From Pelobates cultripes (taxonomy: Eukaryota; Chordata; Amphibia; Anura; Pelobatidae), in NCBI GenBank assembly GCA_933207985.1, contig OW240915.1, forward strand, positions 125,514,221 to 125,578,220: a stretch of 64,000 bases of DNA. Direction: 5' to 3'. The notes beneath the pieces were generated by a model. That model made no database searches. It had not been told where the DNA came from and saw nothing but the letters and a program-made list of their open reading frames with translations. Each line of letters opens with the position of its first letter. Positions within the stretch are counted from its first letter, which is position 1. Positions 43,516 to 53,268 of the stretch are shown in pieces. Made by a program: the position numbers and the translations under genes.

Positions 43516-45077
43516 GAACCTTAAGGGGACAGATCTTAGGTGTGATGGAGTTGTCCTCTAACAAAAACAAAAGTAGATTCCTCCTTGAGGTATCTATTTC
43601 CCTTGATAACAAGAAGTTTTCTTGCAGTGCCCTAATGGACTCAGGTGCTGCTGGAAATTTTATTGATGTCCAGTTTATTAGGGGTAATGAGATACCGGTC
43701 AGGGAGAGACCTACGCCGCTAGCTGTAGAGGCTATTGATGGTAGACCACTCACACAACCGCTTATAACCCACGAAACTGTCCCTATTACGATCTCCATTG
43801 GGGCCTCCCATAGGGAGGAGATGACGTTTCAGGTTATTACTTCTCCATCATGTCCTATCATATTAGGGTTTCCGTGGCTGAGTAAGCACAATCCCTATAT
43901 TGACTGGGCTAATGGGGAGATATTAGAATGGGGTAAAGAGTGTATGGGGAGATGTATAAAACCAGTACTAAAGAGATTGGATACTATTGACCTTCCCACT
44001 ACCACTCCCCAAACTCCTGGAGTTCCCATACAATACAGAGAACTTCAGGAGGTGTTTAACAAGGCTCAATCCGATGTATTGCCTCCCCACAGAGCATATG
44101 ACTGTGCCATTAACCTGTTTCCAGGCGCTATGCCACCTAAGGGGGCAGTTTATGCCTTATCTCCCCAGGAGAGTAAAATAATGGAGGAATACATCAAAGA
44201 ATCCTTGAGCAAAGGGCACATAAGAAAGTCATCCTCACCAGCTGGTGCAGGATTCTTTTTTGTTGAGAAAAAGGGTGGTGAGTTACGCCCTTGCATAGAC
44301 TACAGGGCACTTAATAAAATCACTGTAAAAAATGCATACCCTATTCCACTCATTTCCGAATTGTTCGATAGACTTCAGGGAGCTAAAGTATTTACTAAGC
44401 TTGACCTTAGGAGCGCTTACAATTTGGTTAGAATTAAAGAGAATCATGAGTGGAAGACGGCATTTAATACCCGTAGTGGACACTATGAATATCTGGTAAT
44501 GCCATTTGGGTTATGCAACGCCCCGGCCGTATTCCAAGACTTTATAAATGATGTACTCAGGGAATTCATTTACTCATTTGTCTTGGTTTATTTGGACGAT
44601 ATTTTGGTGTATTCCCCTGATCTTCAAACTCACCACTCCCATGTGAAACAGGTTCTGCAGACGTTGTTGAAAAATAAACTTTATTGTAAATTAGAAAAGT
44701 GCATATTTGACCAGCCTGAAGTCCACTTTTTGGGTTACAACATCTCTGCATCGGGATTTCAAATGGATCCTAAAAAACTAGAGGCTGTACTACACTGGCC
44801 ATTACCCTCTGGTTTAAAAGCCATTCAAAGGTTTATTGGTTTTGCCAACTATTACAGAAGATTCATCAAGGGATTTTCTTCTGTAATAGCCCCAATCACA
44901 AATATGACTCGCAAAGGGGTTAGTAGCACGGTATGGTCCAAAGAGGCTGTGAATGCTTTTGAGACTCTTAAACAAAGATTTGCCTCTGCGGACATACTAA
45001 AACATCCTGACACCAGTAAACCTTTTATATTGGAGGTTGATGCATCTGAGACAGGGGTAGGGGCTGTTCCATTCTAA
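43482..45077 (+). CDS. Gypsy-D pol, truncated after RT
   Basis: 531 residues in the -1 frame relative to gag. Protease active site ALMDSGAAGNFID (Asp about residue 53), IVLGFPWLSKHNPYIDW-like C-terminus; complete RT with FTKLDLRSAYN, MPFGLCNAPAVFQDF, catalytic YLDDILVYS (about residue 370), FLGYNISASGFQMDPKKLEA and FIGFANYYRRFIKG; then only the start of RNase H ([13 protein letters not shown]). It ends three codons into a deletion joint with the 3' LTR, so RNase H, integrase and chromodomain are lost. It begins at the frameshift overlap rather than at a true ATG (first codon TTG). Confidence 0.92.
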   Translation: MSSASGKLPHLRTLRGQILGVMELSSNKNKSRFLLEVSISLDNKKFSCSALMDSGAAGNFIDVQFIRGNEIPVRERPTPLAVEAIDGRPLTQPLITHETVPITISIGASHREEMTFQVITSPSCPIILGFPWLSKHNPYIDWANGEILEWGKECMGRCIKPVLKRLDTIDLPTTTPQTPGVPIQYRELQEVFNKAQSDVLPPHRAYDCAINLFPGAMPPKGAVYALSPQESKIMEEYIKESLSKGHIRKSSSPAGAGFFFVEKKGGELRPCIDYRALNKITVKNAYPIPLISELFDRLQGAKVFTKLDLRSAYNLVRIKENHEWKTAFNTRSGHYEYLVMPFGLCNAPAVFQDFINDVLREFIYSFVLVYLDDILVYSPDLQTHHSHVKQVLQTLLKNKLYCKLEKCIFDQPEVHFLGYNISASGFQMDPKKLEAVLHWPLPSGLKAIQRFIGFANYYRRFIKGFSSVIAPITNMTRKGVSSTVWSKEAVNAFETLKQRFASADILKHPDTSKPFILEVDASETGVGAVPF

Positions 45078-45152
45078 GGACCGGTAATACGTTACTTATT
45101 TGTCATCCGTGCTGTACAGTTCTACGTGCTGGATCAAACAGTAATCCTGACA
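45069..45152 (+). repeat. Gypsy-D 3' LTR remnant
   Basis: From CCATTCTAAGG to AATCCTGACA it equals the end of the 5' LTR (42490-42569). The first ~415 bp of the LTR are missing. Confidence 0.9.
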
Positions 45153-45157
45153 CCGGG

Positions 45158-45598
45158 TTGATCAAACGTGCGTCTGAAAGCTGTCAGAAAATCTGCAAAG
45201 GACATAGGAGACGTATTTTCCCAAATGGGGTTGGCCCATGCTAAAGCTCTCCCGGACAAGTGGTTTATCAAAAAGGCAATTTTAGATCTGTCAGTGGGAT
45301 AGGAACGTGGATTCATCACCAAATGGATGTCGATTTGGTTGAGGAAACAATGACACAATGCTGGGTCACGGCTGTAGCGCTGTGGTGGCGTCATGTGAAC
45401 TAAATGAGCGGGAACGGGTACTGGAGTGGGAATGGGTTTGGGCACAGCAGCAGCAGCCTCCTGAATGGCAGGTTGCAAGTGTGCAGTACGAGCCAGTATG
45501 GTTTGCAAAGCTTGAGCAAACTGATCCATACGGTGGCCCACGCCATCCATTCTAGCCTCTTGATTAACTAGGAGCTGTGGTATGTCAGCAGGTTCCAT
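45158..45598 (-). pseudogene. Gypsy-A gag, N-terminal part
   Basis: Starts ATG (MEPADIPQLLVNQEARMDGV), followed by a coiled-coil-like stretch (HRMDQFAQALQTILARTAHL), a Pro-rich region and the capsid motif INHLSGRALAWANPIWE. It is cut at FDQPG by Gypsy-D and resumes at 42064. Confidence 0.9.
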
Positions 45599-45600
45599 TA

Positions 45601-45614
45601 TGGCCCAGTTGTAA
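45601..45614 (-). other. Gypsy-A primer-binding region
   Basis: The minus strand directly after the LTR reads TTACAACTGGGCC. It does not begin with a tRNA-like TGG at the usual distance. Its ACAACTGGGC is the complement of GCCCAGTTGT, one mismatch from GCCCTGTTGT inside the LTR (45870-45879 complement), which suggests self-priming. Confidence 0.55.
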
Positions 45615-46238
45615 TGTCACGATTCGGGGAACCCAACACGCTGGCACACACACACACACAGAAAAGGTGCCGTACTGGACCTTAGAGTGGCCGGGCTAAG
45701 CACACACAGAATAGTCAGGAGACAAGCCGAGTAAGGGGAACCAGAAGACAGAATAACGTGAAACAAGCCGAGGTCAAAGGGTAGGAGAAAGTCACAGAGT
45801 CAGATAAACAAGCCAGAGAGTATGTAACCAGAAACACAAGTTAAGTAGCAATACTAGTAAGCAAAGACCACAACAGGGCAGGGAGGAACAGGAAAGGTAA
45901 GTATTTAAACCATAAGGTTAATTCTGATTGGATAATTTCCAATCAGAATTAACAATCACACGTGGGAGATATCTAAACCTCCCACTGTGATTGAGGCACT
46001 GTGCCTTTAACGCTGGGTCAGGTGACTGACCCCGGCGTGTATAATTTGGGCGGTCTCCCAGCGTGCAGCGTCATGCATGCTGCCGCTGGGGGACGTGGAG
46101 GAAACGGCGGGCGGCATCCGAGGCTGGAAGGATGCCGCTCGCCGAGCCCACGAGGAGGAGGGGACCGCGGACGGCTGGAGGGTGAGTACCGCGAGCGGAG
46201 TGCAACCTCCCCTCGCAGCCGCCCGCGGGATCCCGACA
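45615..46238 (-). repeat. Gypsy-A 5' LTR
   Basis: 624 bp, TGTCGGGATCCC to GAATCGTGACA on the minus strand. The TATA-like TTTAAATA (complement 45901-45908) is 25-30 bp upstream of GCCCTGTTGT. The plus-oriented LTR at 13016-13648 is its relative. Confidence 0.88.
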
Positions 46239-46305
46239 CAGTCTAAAGGCAGCAGGTGGGCAACCAGGCTCCTCCAATGCACAGTGGCAAGATTGGTCTC
46301 GTCAC
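46239..46305 (-). repeat. Fragment of family a LTR
   Basis: From GTCTAAAGGCAGCAGGTGGG to GATTGGTCTCGTCACA it matches 1882-1952. Gypsy-A adjoins at 46238, so Gypsy-A probably inserted into, or recombined with, this LTR. Confidence 0.75.
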
Positions 46306-46950
46306 ATTGATAAAGTAAATGTGAGCATGAACTATTGAAGTTCTAAAGTACAAATGTACACATGAACATTGTGTATTAATTAAAGAATCCTTCATGCAAG
46401 GTGAATGGAGACTTACAACATAGATATACAATATTTAAGTCGGTGATATGAATTAAGGTTATTAATAAAGAAATAAGGTAAAAATAACCTTATATCTATC
46501 TGTATAGTATATCCAAATAAAATCTTTGCATAAGGTCACACCTAAATGGTTACATATTATCCAAATGGAAAGATTGGATAAACTCATAAAGTGATTATAG
46601 TACCCATGGAGAGGTCTGAAAACATATATACATACATGACATGTATATTTTCATCTATACACATCTTATATGTTACATGACATGTATGTTTTCATCTAAA
46701 TACTCCAAACAACCCTTGTATATACTACATAAGGGAGGTGAGCACAAGAACCTACTATGCGATAGTCCAGTAACCTTCGGTATAACCTTAAATAAAGCAG
46801 GCAAAACCATATATATATATATTATATATATATATATAAAAAATTATCAATAAGGTGACAATTAATTACAGTGAGAGAAAATAATAAAGTCCTAGGGATG
46901 TGTATATTTATGTACATAGTAAGCTTAATGTTTAGAGATCAACAGTCCCT
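46306..46950. other. Gene-free stretch with (TA)n
   Basis: AT-rich, with a direct repeat of ACATGACATGTATRTTTTCATCTA at about 46632-46700 and a (TA)n run at 46810-46840. No gene seen. Confidence 0.5.
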
Positions 46951-47295
46951 ATTCTGCTCTGTGTCAGTGTGTAGTGTCAATCCATTTCTGCCAAGTGACC
47001 CTATGTAAAAAAGGCCTGATGAGATGAGCTGCCTTGGGCTAAAAATGGTCCACACGCTGCTGTATTTTAGCTCTGAATGCCGGTTGACTTGCGTGACTTA
47101 TCCGCCACCAACTAGGGTTCAAGCCGCCATGTTTTAGGGCACTTTCTGCCTGTGAAACAAACATCAATTTTTCTGGCGCTGCTACAGCAGCGGCTGCAAC
47201 AATACCGAATTTTTCAGGCATGTGTACATGCCTAATTTTTAGGCCCTCTGGTGCTGCACTGTGGCTTCAAAACTTTTTTCACTGTTATAGATTGA
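46951..47295 (+). other. Tandem-repeat unit fragment and non-coding part of a hAT element
   Basis: 46951-47010 contains one copy of the AGTCCCTATTCTGCTCTGTG / TCAATCCATTTCTGCC repeat seen at 48562-48805. The following part, up to the hAT-like frame, has no coding potential that I recognise. Confidence 0.45.
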
Positions 47296-47620
47296 ATGGC
47301 AGTTAGTTGTCCGCAAGCGTCAGAAAGTCACCCCCTTGCCCGGCGTCTGACACCTGGCTTGTCTGAACTATTAGCCCGCCAGCTTTTACCATACAATCTG
47401 GTGGAGTCTGAGGCGTTCCAAAAATTTGTAGCTATTGGGACACCGCAGTGCAAGGTACCCGGCCAAAATTTATTTGTGCAAAAGGCAATCCCCAACCTGT
47501 ACTCGACTGTGCAAAAGGAAGTAATGGCATGTCTGGCACACAGTGTTGGGGCAAGGGTCCATCTGACCACTGATACCTGGTCTGCAAAGCAGTGGGTACT
47601 TTATAAATGGCTCCACCTGC
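47296..47620 (+). pseudogene. hAT transposase fragment (ZBED-like)
   Basis: About 105 residues resemble the central part of hAT/ZBED transposases: LLARQLLPYNLVESEAFQKF, CKVPGQNLF, KAIPNLYSTVQKEV and LTTDTWSAKQW, the last matching the conserved TxDxWTS-like motif around the first catalytic Asp. The BED finger and the C-terminal dimerisation domain are absent and the frame degrades after 47620. Confidence 0.75.
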
Positions 47621-47849
47621 CACCCGTACAGCAACACAGTCTCCAGTTAGGAGGACCGACCAAGCATCTTCTTCCATCTCCCTGTTACAGAAATCACTGC
47701 CATGTACACGTCCACTGATAGGAGACGCGGAAGGTATTAAACTGATAAAAATAGTACTAAACACACCACTCCTATCTGGTGTCACATTAGCTTGACCGTG
47801 CAGTGCCCCAAATTTGCAGTAAGAGGACCGATGGGACTTAGTCTCTGCA

Positions 47850-48560
47850 GCTGAAATAAGGCTGAAAAAAAGACTAAGTCCCATCGCCGAATGGGACTTA
47901 GTCTCTGCAGCTGTAAAACCAGTAGGGGAGAAGGTAGAGCTCAGCGGTGTTCAGCGGAAATGTGTAGCCGATTTTAGTTCCATGAATTTGGCTACACATA
48001 CAGCTGACCTCGTCGAATGATCAAAGATGGCCGCCGCCACGTGTTCGGCAAACGAACAAAGACCTCCCAGCATTGTCAATTAAGCTGCGGTTAACCGCAG
48101 CTTCTGGGAGGTAAATTGCCTACACACTTCCACTTCTGGGTGGTCTGCCTGTGTGGTACTTGGTTCAGTAAGCCCCATTTACTGAACCAAGTGGGAAATA
48201 ACCAGGCAGGCACAAAGGGTTTGCACCAGGTCTGGGGACACAGGGGACACCGTCTTAAAGGGGCAGTGTCCCCAACAAGTCTGGGGACATGGCCTTAAAG
48301 GGGCAGTGTCCCAATCTTCCTGATGTCCCAAAAAAGGTGTTTAAAGGGCCAGCACCAGTCACATAAAGAGTCCATAAGCCCCAATATGCCCACGACAGTC
48401 TTAAAGGGCCATACACACCAAATAAAAGTGCATACATTTTCACAATCTCCCAGGGGCCATAGTCATGCGGGAGGAGGCTGGCAAATAGGCTTCTCCACAA
48501 CCCAGGGAAGCAGGGCAATTTGCCATTTAAAGGGCCAGTTACAAATAGCAGTTTGTAACA
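47850..48560 (-). repeat. LTR of the family a group, partial
   Basis: The minus strand starts TGTTACAAACTGCTATTTGT at 48560. It shares CAGCGGTGTTC, CCGATTTTAGTTCCATGAA and GTCAATTAAGCTGCGGTTAA with 744-1952. The 3' end is not clear; a short inverted duplication GATGGGACTTAGTCTCTGCA lies at 47828-47910. Confidence 0.65.
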
Positions 48561-48561
48561 A

Positions 48562-48805
48562 GGTGTCAATCCATATCTGCCAAGTGACCCGATGTAGGGG
48601 GAACAGTCCCTATTCTGCTCTGTGTCAGTGTGTATCAGGGATCCTTAGGACAGGTGTCAATCCATATCTGCCAAGTGACCCTATGTAGGGGGACCAGTCT
48701 CTAATTCTGCTCTGTGTCCGTGTGCATCAGTGGCTCTGAGGACAGGTGTCAATCCATATGTCAAGGTGTCAATATGTCATATGTCAGGTGTCAATCCATA
48801 TGTGT
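48562..48805. repeat. ~100 bp tandem repeat, 2-3 copies
   Basis: The unit GTGTCAATCCATATCTGCCA with AGTGACCC, ATTCTGCTCTGTGTC and GGACAG recurs at 48564, 48656 and in short form at 48747-48800. One copy also lies near 46951. Confidence 0.75.
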
Positions 48806-48806
48806 T

Positions 48807-49977
48807 AACCCATTCGGTGCGAACCTGGTACAATGGAGAAGATATATTGATGATGTTTTAATCATTTGGAAAGGTTTTAGAGCAGTTTTTGTCTTTTATT
48901 AATCTTAACACATATGGTCTTAAATTCACTGAAGAAATTCATAATACTCATATAAATTTTTTAGATTTGACTCTATTTATAAAAGAAGGAAGAGTAAGAA
49001 GTAAGACCTATTTTAAACCCACAGATGGGAATGGGTTTATTGAGTTCTCTAGTTGCCATAATCGGAATTGGTTGATGAATATCCCAAAGGGACAACATAT
49101 GAGGATTTTTAGAAATTGCACTGATAGGGATGATTTTAAACAACAAGTACAAGTTTTAAATAAGAAATTCCAAGACAGGAATTATCCTGAGGATCTCTTG
49201 TCTAAAACTCAACAAAAGGTAGAAAGTTTCCAAAGGAAAGATCTCTTAGTGGATAAGAAGAAATATAAAACTATGAATAATAGAAGCCAGAGAAACGATT
49301 TTGATTTTGCCTTCCTTACGAAATATAACGGTAGGGCGAATTTAATAGAAAGTACTATACGAAGGAATTGGCCCATTTTATTGCAGGATCAATATTTAAA
49401 AAAGATTTTACCATCAAGACCGAAAGTGCTATACAAAAGAACTAATAATTTGAAAAATATTTTAGCACCTAGTATATTACCTAAAGAGGGCAAAGAGAAG
49501 GAGCACTTTTTATCCAAGAAACCTATGTTTTTTTTTAAATGTGGTAGGTGCAGTACCTGTAAATTTCAGGCAAATAAAACTATAGAATTTAAGAGCACTG
49601 TTACAAATGAGGTTTTTAAAATAAAGCATTTTATTAATTGCCAGAGCAAAAATGTTGTATATCTATTACAGTGCAAATGTGGCGTCCAGTATATAGGACG
49701 AACTATTAGAAAACTACACATTAGATTACTTGAACATTTTAATGGGATTAATAATAAAAATATGAAACATAGTGTTCCTAAACACTGCACCACCTGTGAT
49801 ATTTTTAATTTGAGAGATTTTATATGTATTGGGATTGACTTGATTATACCACATTGGAGAGGGGGAAACACTGAAAAAATGTTGGCAATGAGGGAAACCG
49901 AATGGATATACAAGATGAAATCATCGGTTCCCTCGGGCTTGAACACAGATCTTGATATACTTGTCTTTATTGACTAA
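48807..49977 (+). pseudogene. Penelope-like RT C-terminus and GIY-YIG endonuclease
   Basis: FGANLVQWRRYIDDVLIIWKG holds the catalytic YIDD (48843-48854). A +1 shift near 48890 leads to a 362-residue open frame with NTHINFLDL, FKPTDGNGFIEFSSCH and RNWPILLQDQYLKKILP, a Cys-rich GRCSTCKFQANK segment, and the GIY-YIG domain: VVYLLQCKCGVQYIGRTIR, HIRLLEHFN, and EWIYKMKSSVPSGLN near the end. The endonuclease part is intact in sequence. Penelope elements use telomerase-like RTs and insert with this nuclease. Confidence 0.9.
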
Positions 49978-50912
49978 TCTGCATATATTAATCTGTTGTT
50001 TTTATATTCCCTTTTTTTTATATTCCCTTTTTTATGTGCAATGAAGAATGAAACAAGAAAAATAACCATTAACAAATATTATCACCTTTACTCTTTGGAT
50101 TTTATATAGTACTTTTTTCCTCGTTATATAGGTTTTTATTTTGTGATCTATTATATATATATATTTTTTAGTACATTTTATGTCTCTATGATCAAATTTA
50201 TTGTGATTCGCTTGTATATTCTATTTATTATATATTTTTCATATTTATATTTTTTATTATTTACTTTTTACCTTTCATCCTTCGTATTCATTCTGATGAA
50301 TTGGATTTTTGATTACCTGACATCCTCCACTAATGTCTACAGGATTTATTATGACATTGAAAGGATAGTTTTCCTTGTTAGCCCTAGCAAAATATATGTA
50401 TCCAAAATTCTAAATGTTGTGATGCAAATAGGCTATTAAACCTTTTTTCGTAATTTTTTCGTAATTTTCTCCTTATTTTTCTGTCTATATATATACATAT
50501 ATTAACATTTTATTTTATATTATATATATTTTTTACACAGCGTTATAGCTGCATTTAAAGCGATTTTTATTGAATGTTGGTCCTATTGACCCTTTTTTCG
50601 TATCTGGCCCAATTTGCATCTTTATTTGGTTGCTACATATGTAATATAACCCAGATTGGATATAGGCAGGTCTGTAAATTCAGACCGCACTGGTTATGAG
50701 CACTCCAAGTGGAGTTTTGCTCATTTTGTGGCTGCATACATTACACATAAAGTTTATTTGCGTTCCAGCTTGGTTAGCGCATGCGCCCTCCGACCAGTCG
50801 CACGTCATCACGTATGATGGTGCGTACGGTTCGGTTTGCGCATGCGCGATCAATTAATGGCGGCCAGACCGGCGGATTTAAAAGAAGACAAGGACCAACA
50901 ACAATCTAGCAA

Positions 50913-50950
50913 GCTCCTGAGGAAGTCGACATCGACGAAACGCGTTGAGC
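50913..50950 (+). ncRNA. Hammerhead-ribozyme-like motif of Penelope element 1
   Basis: Stem I GCTC/GAGC (50913-50916, 50947-50950), core CTGAGGA (50917-50923), one extra A, stem II GTCG-ACAT-CGAC (50925-50936), GAAA (50937-50940) and a minimal stem III C-GC-G followed by TT (50941-50946), where cleavage would follow. Type I hammerheads with a tiny stem III are known from Penelope-like elements. The extra A at the stem II entry departs from the consensus. Confidence 0.5.
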
Positions 50951-51235
50951 ATCTCCAAGATCCCTGCAGTTTTTGGTATAGCAGTCTCTTTTTTCTACAA
51001 GTATTCCATCATATAGTATTTGTGCACTTTATGCTGTCTTTTAATTATTGGTATCTACACTTTTGCATTCCAGCACTTGGCACTTTACTATTTTTCCTTG
51101 TATGATTATAGCTGCTATCCATTAGGGGTTCTTGGTATATTGATATTGTCATTTTATGTTGTTATTTTATCCATATTGTGCATGTTGCACTTTTGGATAG
51201 TACTGTTTCAATAAAGTGGACTTTTTTCCACGGAT

Positions 51236-51654
51236 CACTCTTCATTTGGGATTATTCCATACCACATTGTTATAATATATGCTTTAGTGCTTGTGGCGCC
51301 CTGTAGTCTGTATTAGTATCCAGACATTGTGTTTAGTCAATCCATATTCATTGTGATTTAGGAATGTTAGGTGATTTCTGCCCTTTATGGATTAAAACCA
51401 GACTCTGCATCAACTGTGTAATTTTCCATGGGAGTTTTGCCATGGATCCCCCTCCGGCATGCCACAGTCCAGGTGTTAGTCCCCTTGAAACAACTTTTCT
51501 ATCACTATTGTGGCCAGAAAGAGTCCCTGTGTGTTTTAAAATTCGCCTGCCCATTGAAGTCAATGGCGGTTTGCGAACATTTGCGGAAGTTCGCGTTCGC
51601 CGTTCGCGAACCGAAAATTTCGTGTTCGCGACATCACTAGTGAGGACTATCTTT
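51236..51654. repeat. Dispersed repeat ending in a TTCGCG-rich palindromic block
   Basis: No gene. 51548-51640 contains AAGTCAATGGCGGTTTGCGA and nested GTTCGCG/CGCGAAC inverted repeats (51590-51632), typical of a dispersed amphibian repeat in my recollection. Confidence 0.5.
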
Positions 51655-53160
51655 AGTTATAGTCAGATAAATGGAGAGTATGAAAACCCTTCATTTAGAC
51701 CGTTTGGAGATAAGGTCTTGAGGCGATAGATCCAGAAAGCCTCTCTCTGTCTTAGTTTAGTATTCCATCCACCTTTACGCGGTGGTTGTGGTATAAATTC
51801 CAGACCCGTGAATCGGATCCCTGCTGATGAGTTGTTATGGTCAATTCGGAGATGTCTAGAGGCAGGAGTTTCTAACGGTCTCTTGACAGAGTTTACATGT
51901 TCGCGTATCCTATACTTGAAGGGGCGAAAAGTTTTGCCCACATATTTTAGTTTGCAAGAACATGTGAGCAAATACACCACACCTATTGAGCGACAATTAA
52001 AGAAAAAAATGAGATTGAAAATTTTCCGTATTACTGCTGTTGGAGAATGTCTTAGATTGTCTGTTAATGAAGAGGCACGCACTACAATGTCCACACTTAA
52101 AAAGTACCCATTGGTAGATATTTCTTAAAGTAACCAACTGAAGTGGCATTTGAAAAATGGCTTGGTGATAAAAGATCCCTCAAATTTCTAACTCTGATGG
52201 AAGGATACGGCGTAAATACATTTTTGAGGTGTTTATCCGAGGTAAGCATGGGCCAAAATTTGTGTAAGATATTTTTTACGTTATCCCAGCCGGCATCGAA
52301 AGTGCCAATGCATCTTATGGGATTAGCTTCCACCTTCCAGGTATCTTCACTAATTAATTGGTCTCGTTCCGTATTTATGGAACTCAGAAAGGCCTTCTTT
52401 AAGACCATATTGGGGTAGCCCTTTTCTCTGAACATATGGTGTAACTCATTGGCTTTACAGTTAAACCCCTCTATAGTGGAGCAGTTCCAGCGTAATCTCA
52501 AGTATTGCCCGATGGGAATACCAGATTTTAAAGGTATTGGATGGTGGCTGGTGCAACATAGGAGATTGCTGGATGCTGTTTTTTCCCTATGTAATGTAGT
52601 GTCAATTCTTCCGTCTCCTATCAGCTGTTGAGACAAGTCAAGAAAGCCTCATATTTCGCTTGTGAAGCATAGGTTAAATTAATTGATATTTAGAAGTTGC
52701 ACAAATTTATTAAACTTGTCTGATGTGTCCAATCAAATCACAAAGACATCATCGATGTATCTCTTCCAGTAAAAAAATCTGCTCCATGTAGGGTCTAAGT
52801 TGGGGGTCTGACTCAATGTGCCTCTCCCAGCAGCCTAGATGTAAGTTGGCATAGGAGGGTGCACAAGATGTACCCCTGGCAGTCCCTGTAATTTGTTGAT
52901 AGATCTTACCGTTAAACATGAATACATTGTGAGTCAAAACAAATTCTAACAGGTTTTAGATAAAGTGAACATAAGTAGTGGGTAGTTTATGTTCCAATTC
53001 TAAAACTGTGCGCACATGTCTAATTCCTAGTTGGTGAGGAATAGAGTTATACAGTGCTTCTACGTCCAAACTACATAATATCACTTTATCGTGTGGAAGT
53101 GCAAGATTTGTGAGGAGGAACAGCATCTGCTTGGTGAAGTCTGAACATTAACCTATCATG
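51655..53160 (-). mobile_element. Penelope-like element 2, degenerate
   Basis: The minus strand carries RT motifs (TGTARGTSCAPSYANL at 52749-52937; YIDD near 52750) and ends in a GIY-YIG domain (51663-52094). Stops and frameshifts are frequent. It faces element 1 tail to tail and is a different family. Confidence 0.85.
51663..53160 (-). pseudogene. Penelope-like RT and GIY-YIG endonuclease, broken
   Basis: In order: DVEALYNSIP-like RT start (about 53070), TGTARGTSCAPSYANLHLG, RYIDD, the RT thumb region (52097-52636: NELHHMFREKGYP, FWPMLTSDKHLKNVF), then the GIY-YIG domain with VVYLLTCSCKLKYVGKTFR, RIREHVNSVK and a C-terminal LSPNGLNEGF. Four or more frameshifts or stops separate these. Confidence 0.85.
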
Positions 53161-53268
53161 TGGAATTATATCAGATGACTTGGTAAAATTCAAGTAGATA
53201 ACACTACGGCACCCTGATCTATATTTCTACTTATTTATTTGTAGAATGCAATTAATTTAGTTTGACAT

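Larger units (their letters stand above)
42070..45152 (+). mobile_element. Gypsy-D: Tf1/sushi-type Ty3/gypsy element inside Gypsy-A gag, 3' half deleted
   Basis: Flanked by CCGGG (42065-42069 and 45153-45157). 5' LTR 42070-42569, gag 42577-43515, pol 43482-45077, then only the last ~84 bp of the 3' LTR (45069-45152). A deletion from the RNase H start to near the LTR end used the shared CCATTCTAAGG. Gag and pol are long and open, so the copy looks young. Confidence 0.93.
37742..46238 (-). mobile_element. Gypsy-A: Tf1/sushi-type Ty3/gypsy element with two later insertions
   Basis: In minus orientation: 5' LTR (45615-46238), gag (45598 to 40912, interrupted twice), pol with protease, partial RT, RNase H, integrase and chromodomain (40882-37892), purine tract and 150 bp of the 3' LTR (37742-37891). 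Gypsy-D and a 693 bp retroposed insert split gag. The RT palm is deleted. Apart from those it is the most complete gypsy copy here. Confidence 0.92.
48807..51235 (+). mobile_element. Penelope-like element 1, 5'-truncated
   Basis: It begins inside the RT and continues through a GIY-YIG endonuclease, followed by a long 3' non-coding part (49978-51235) with a hammerhead-like motif and an AATAAAGTGGAC near 51210. The 5' half of the RT is missing. Confidence 0.85.

Noticed and set aside
50143..50439. 98-residue plus-strand frame, very hydrophobic
   Set aside because: A product of T-rich 3' non-coding sequence of the Penelope-like element, not a membrane protein.
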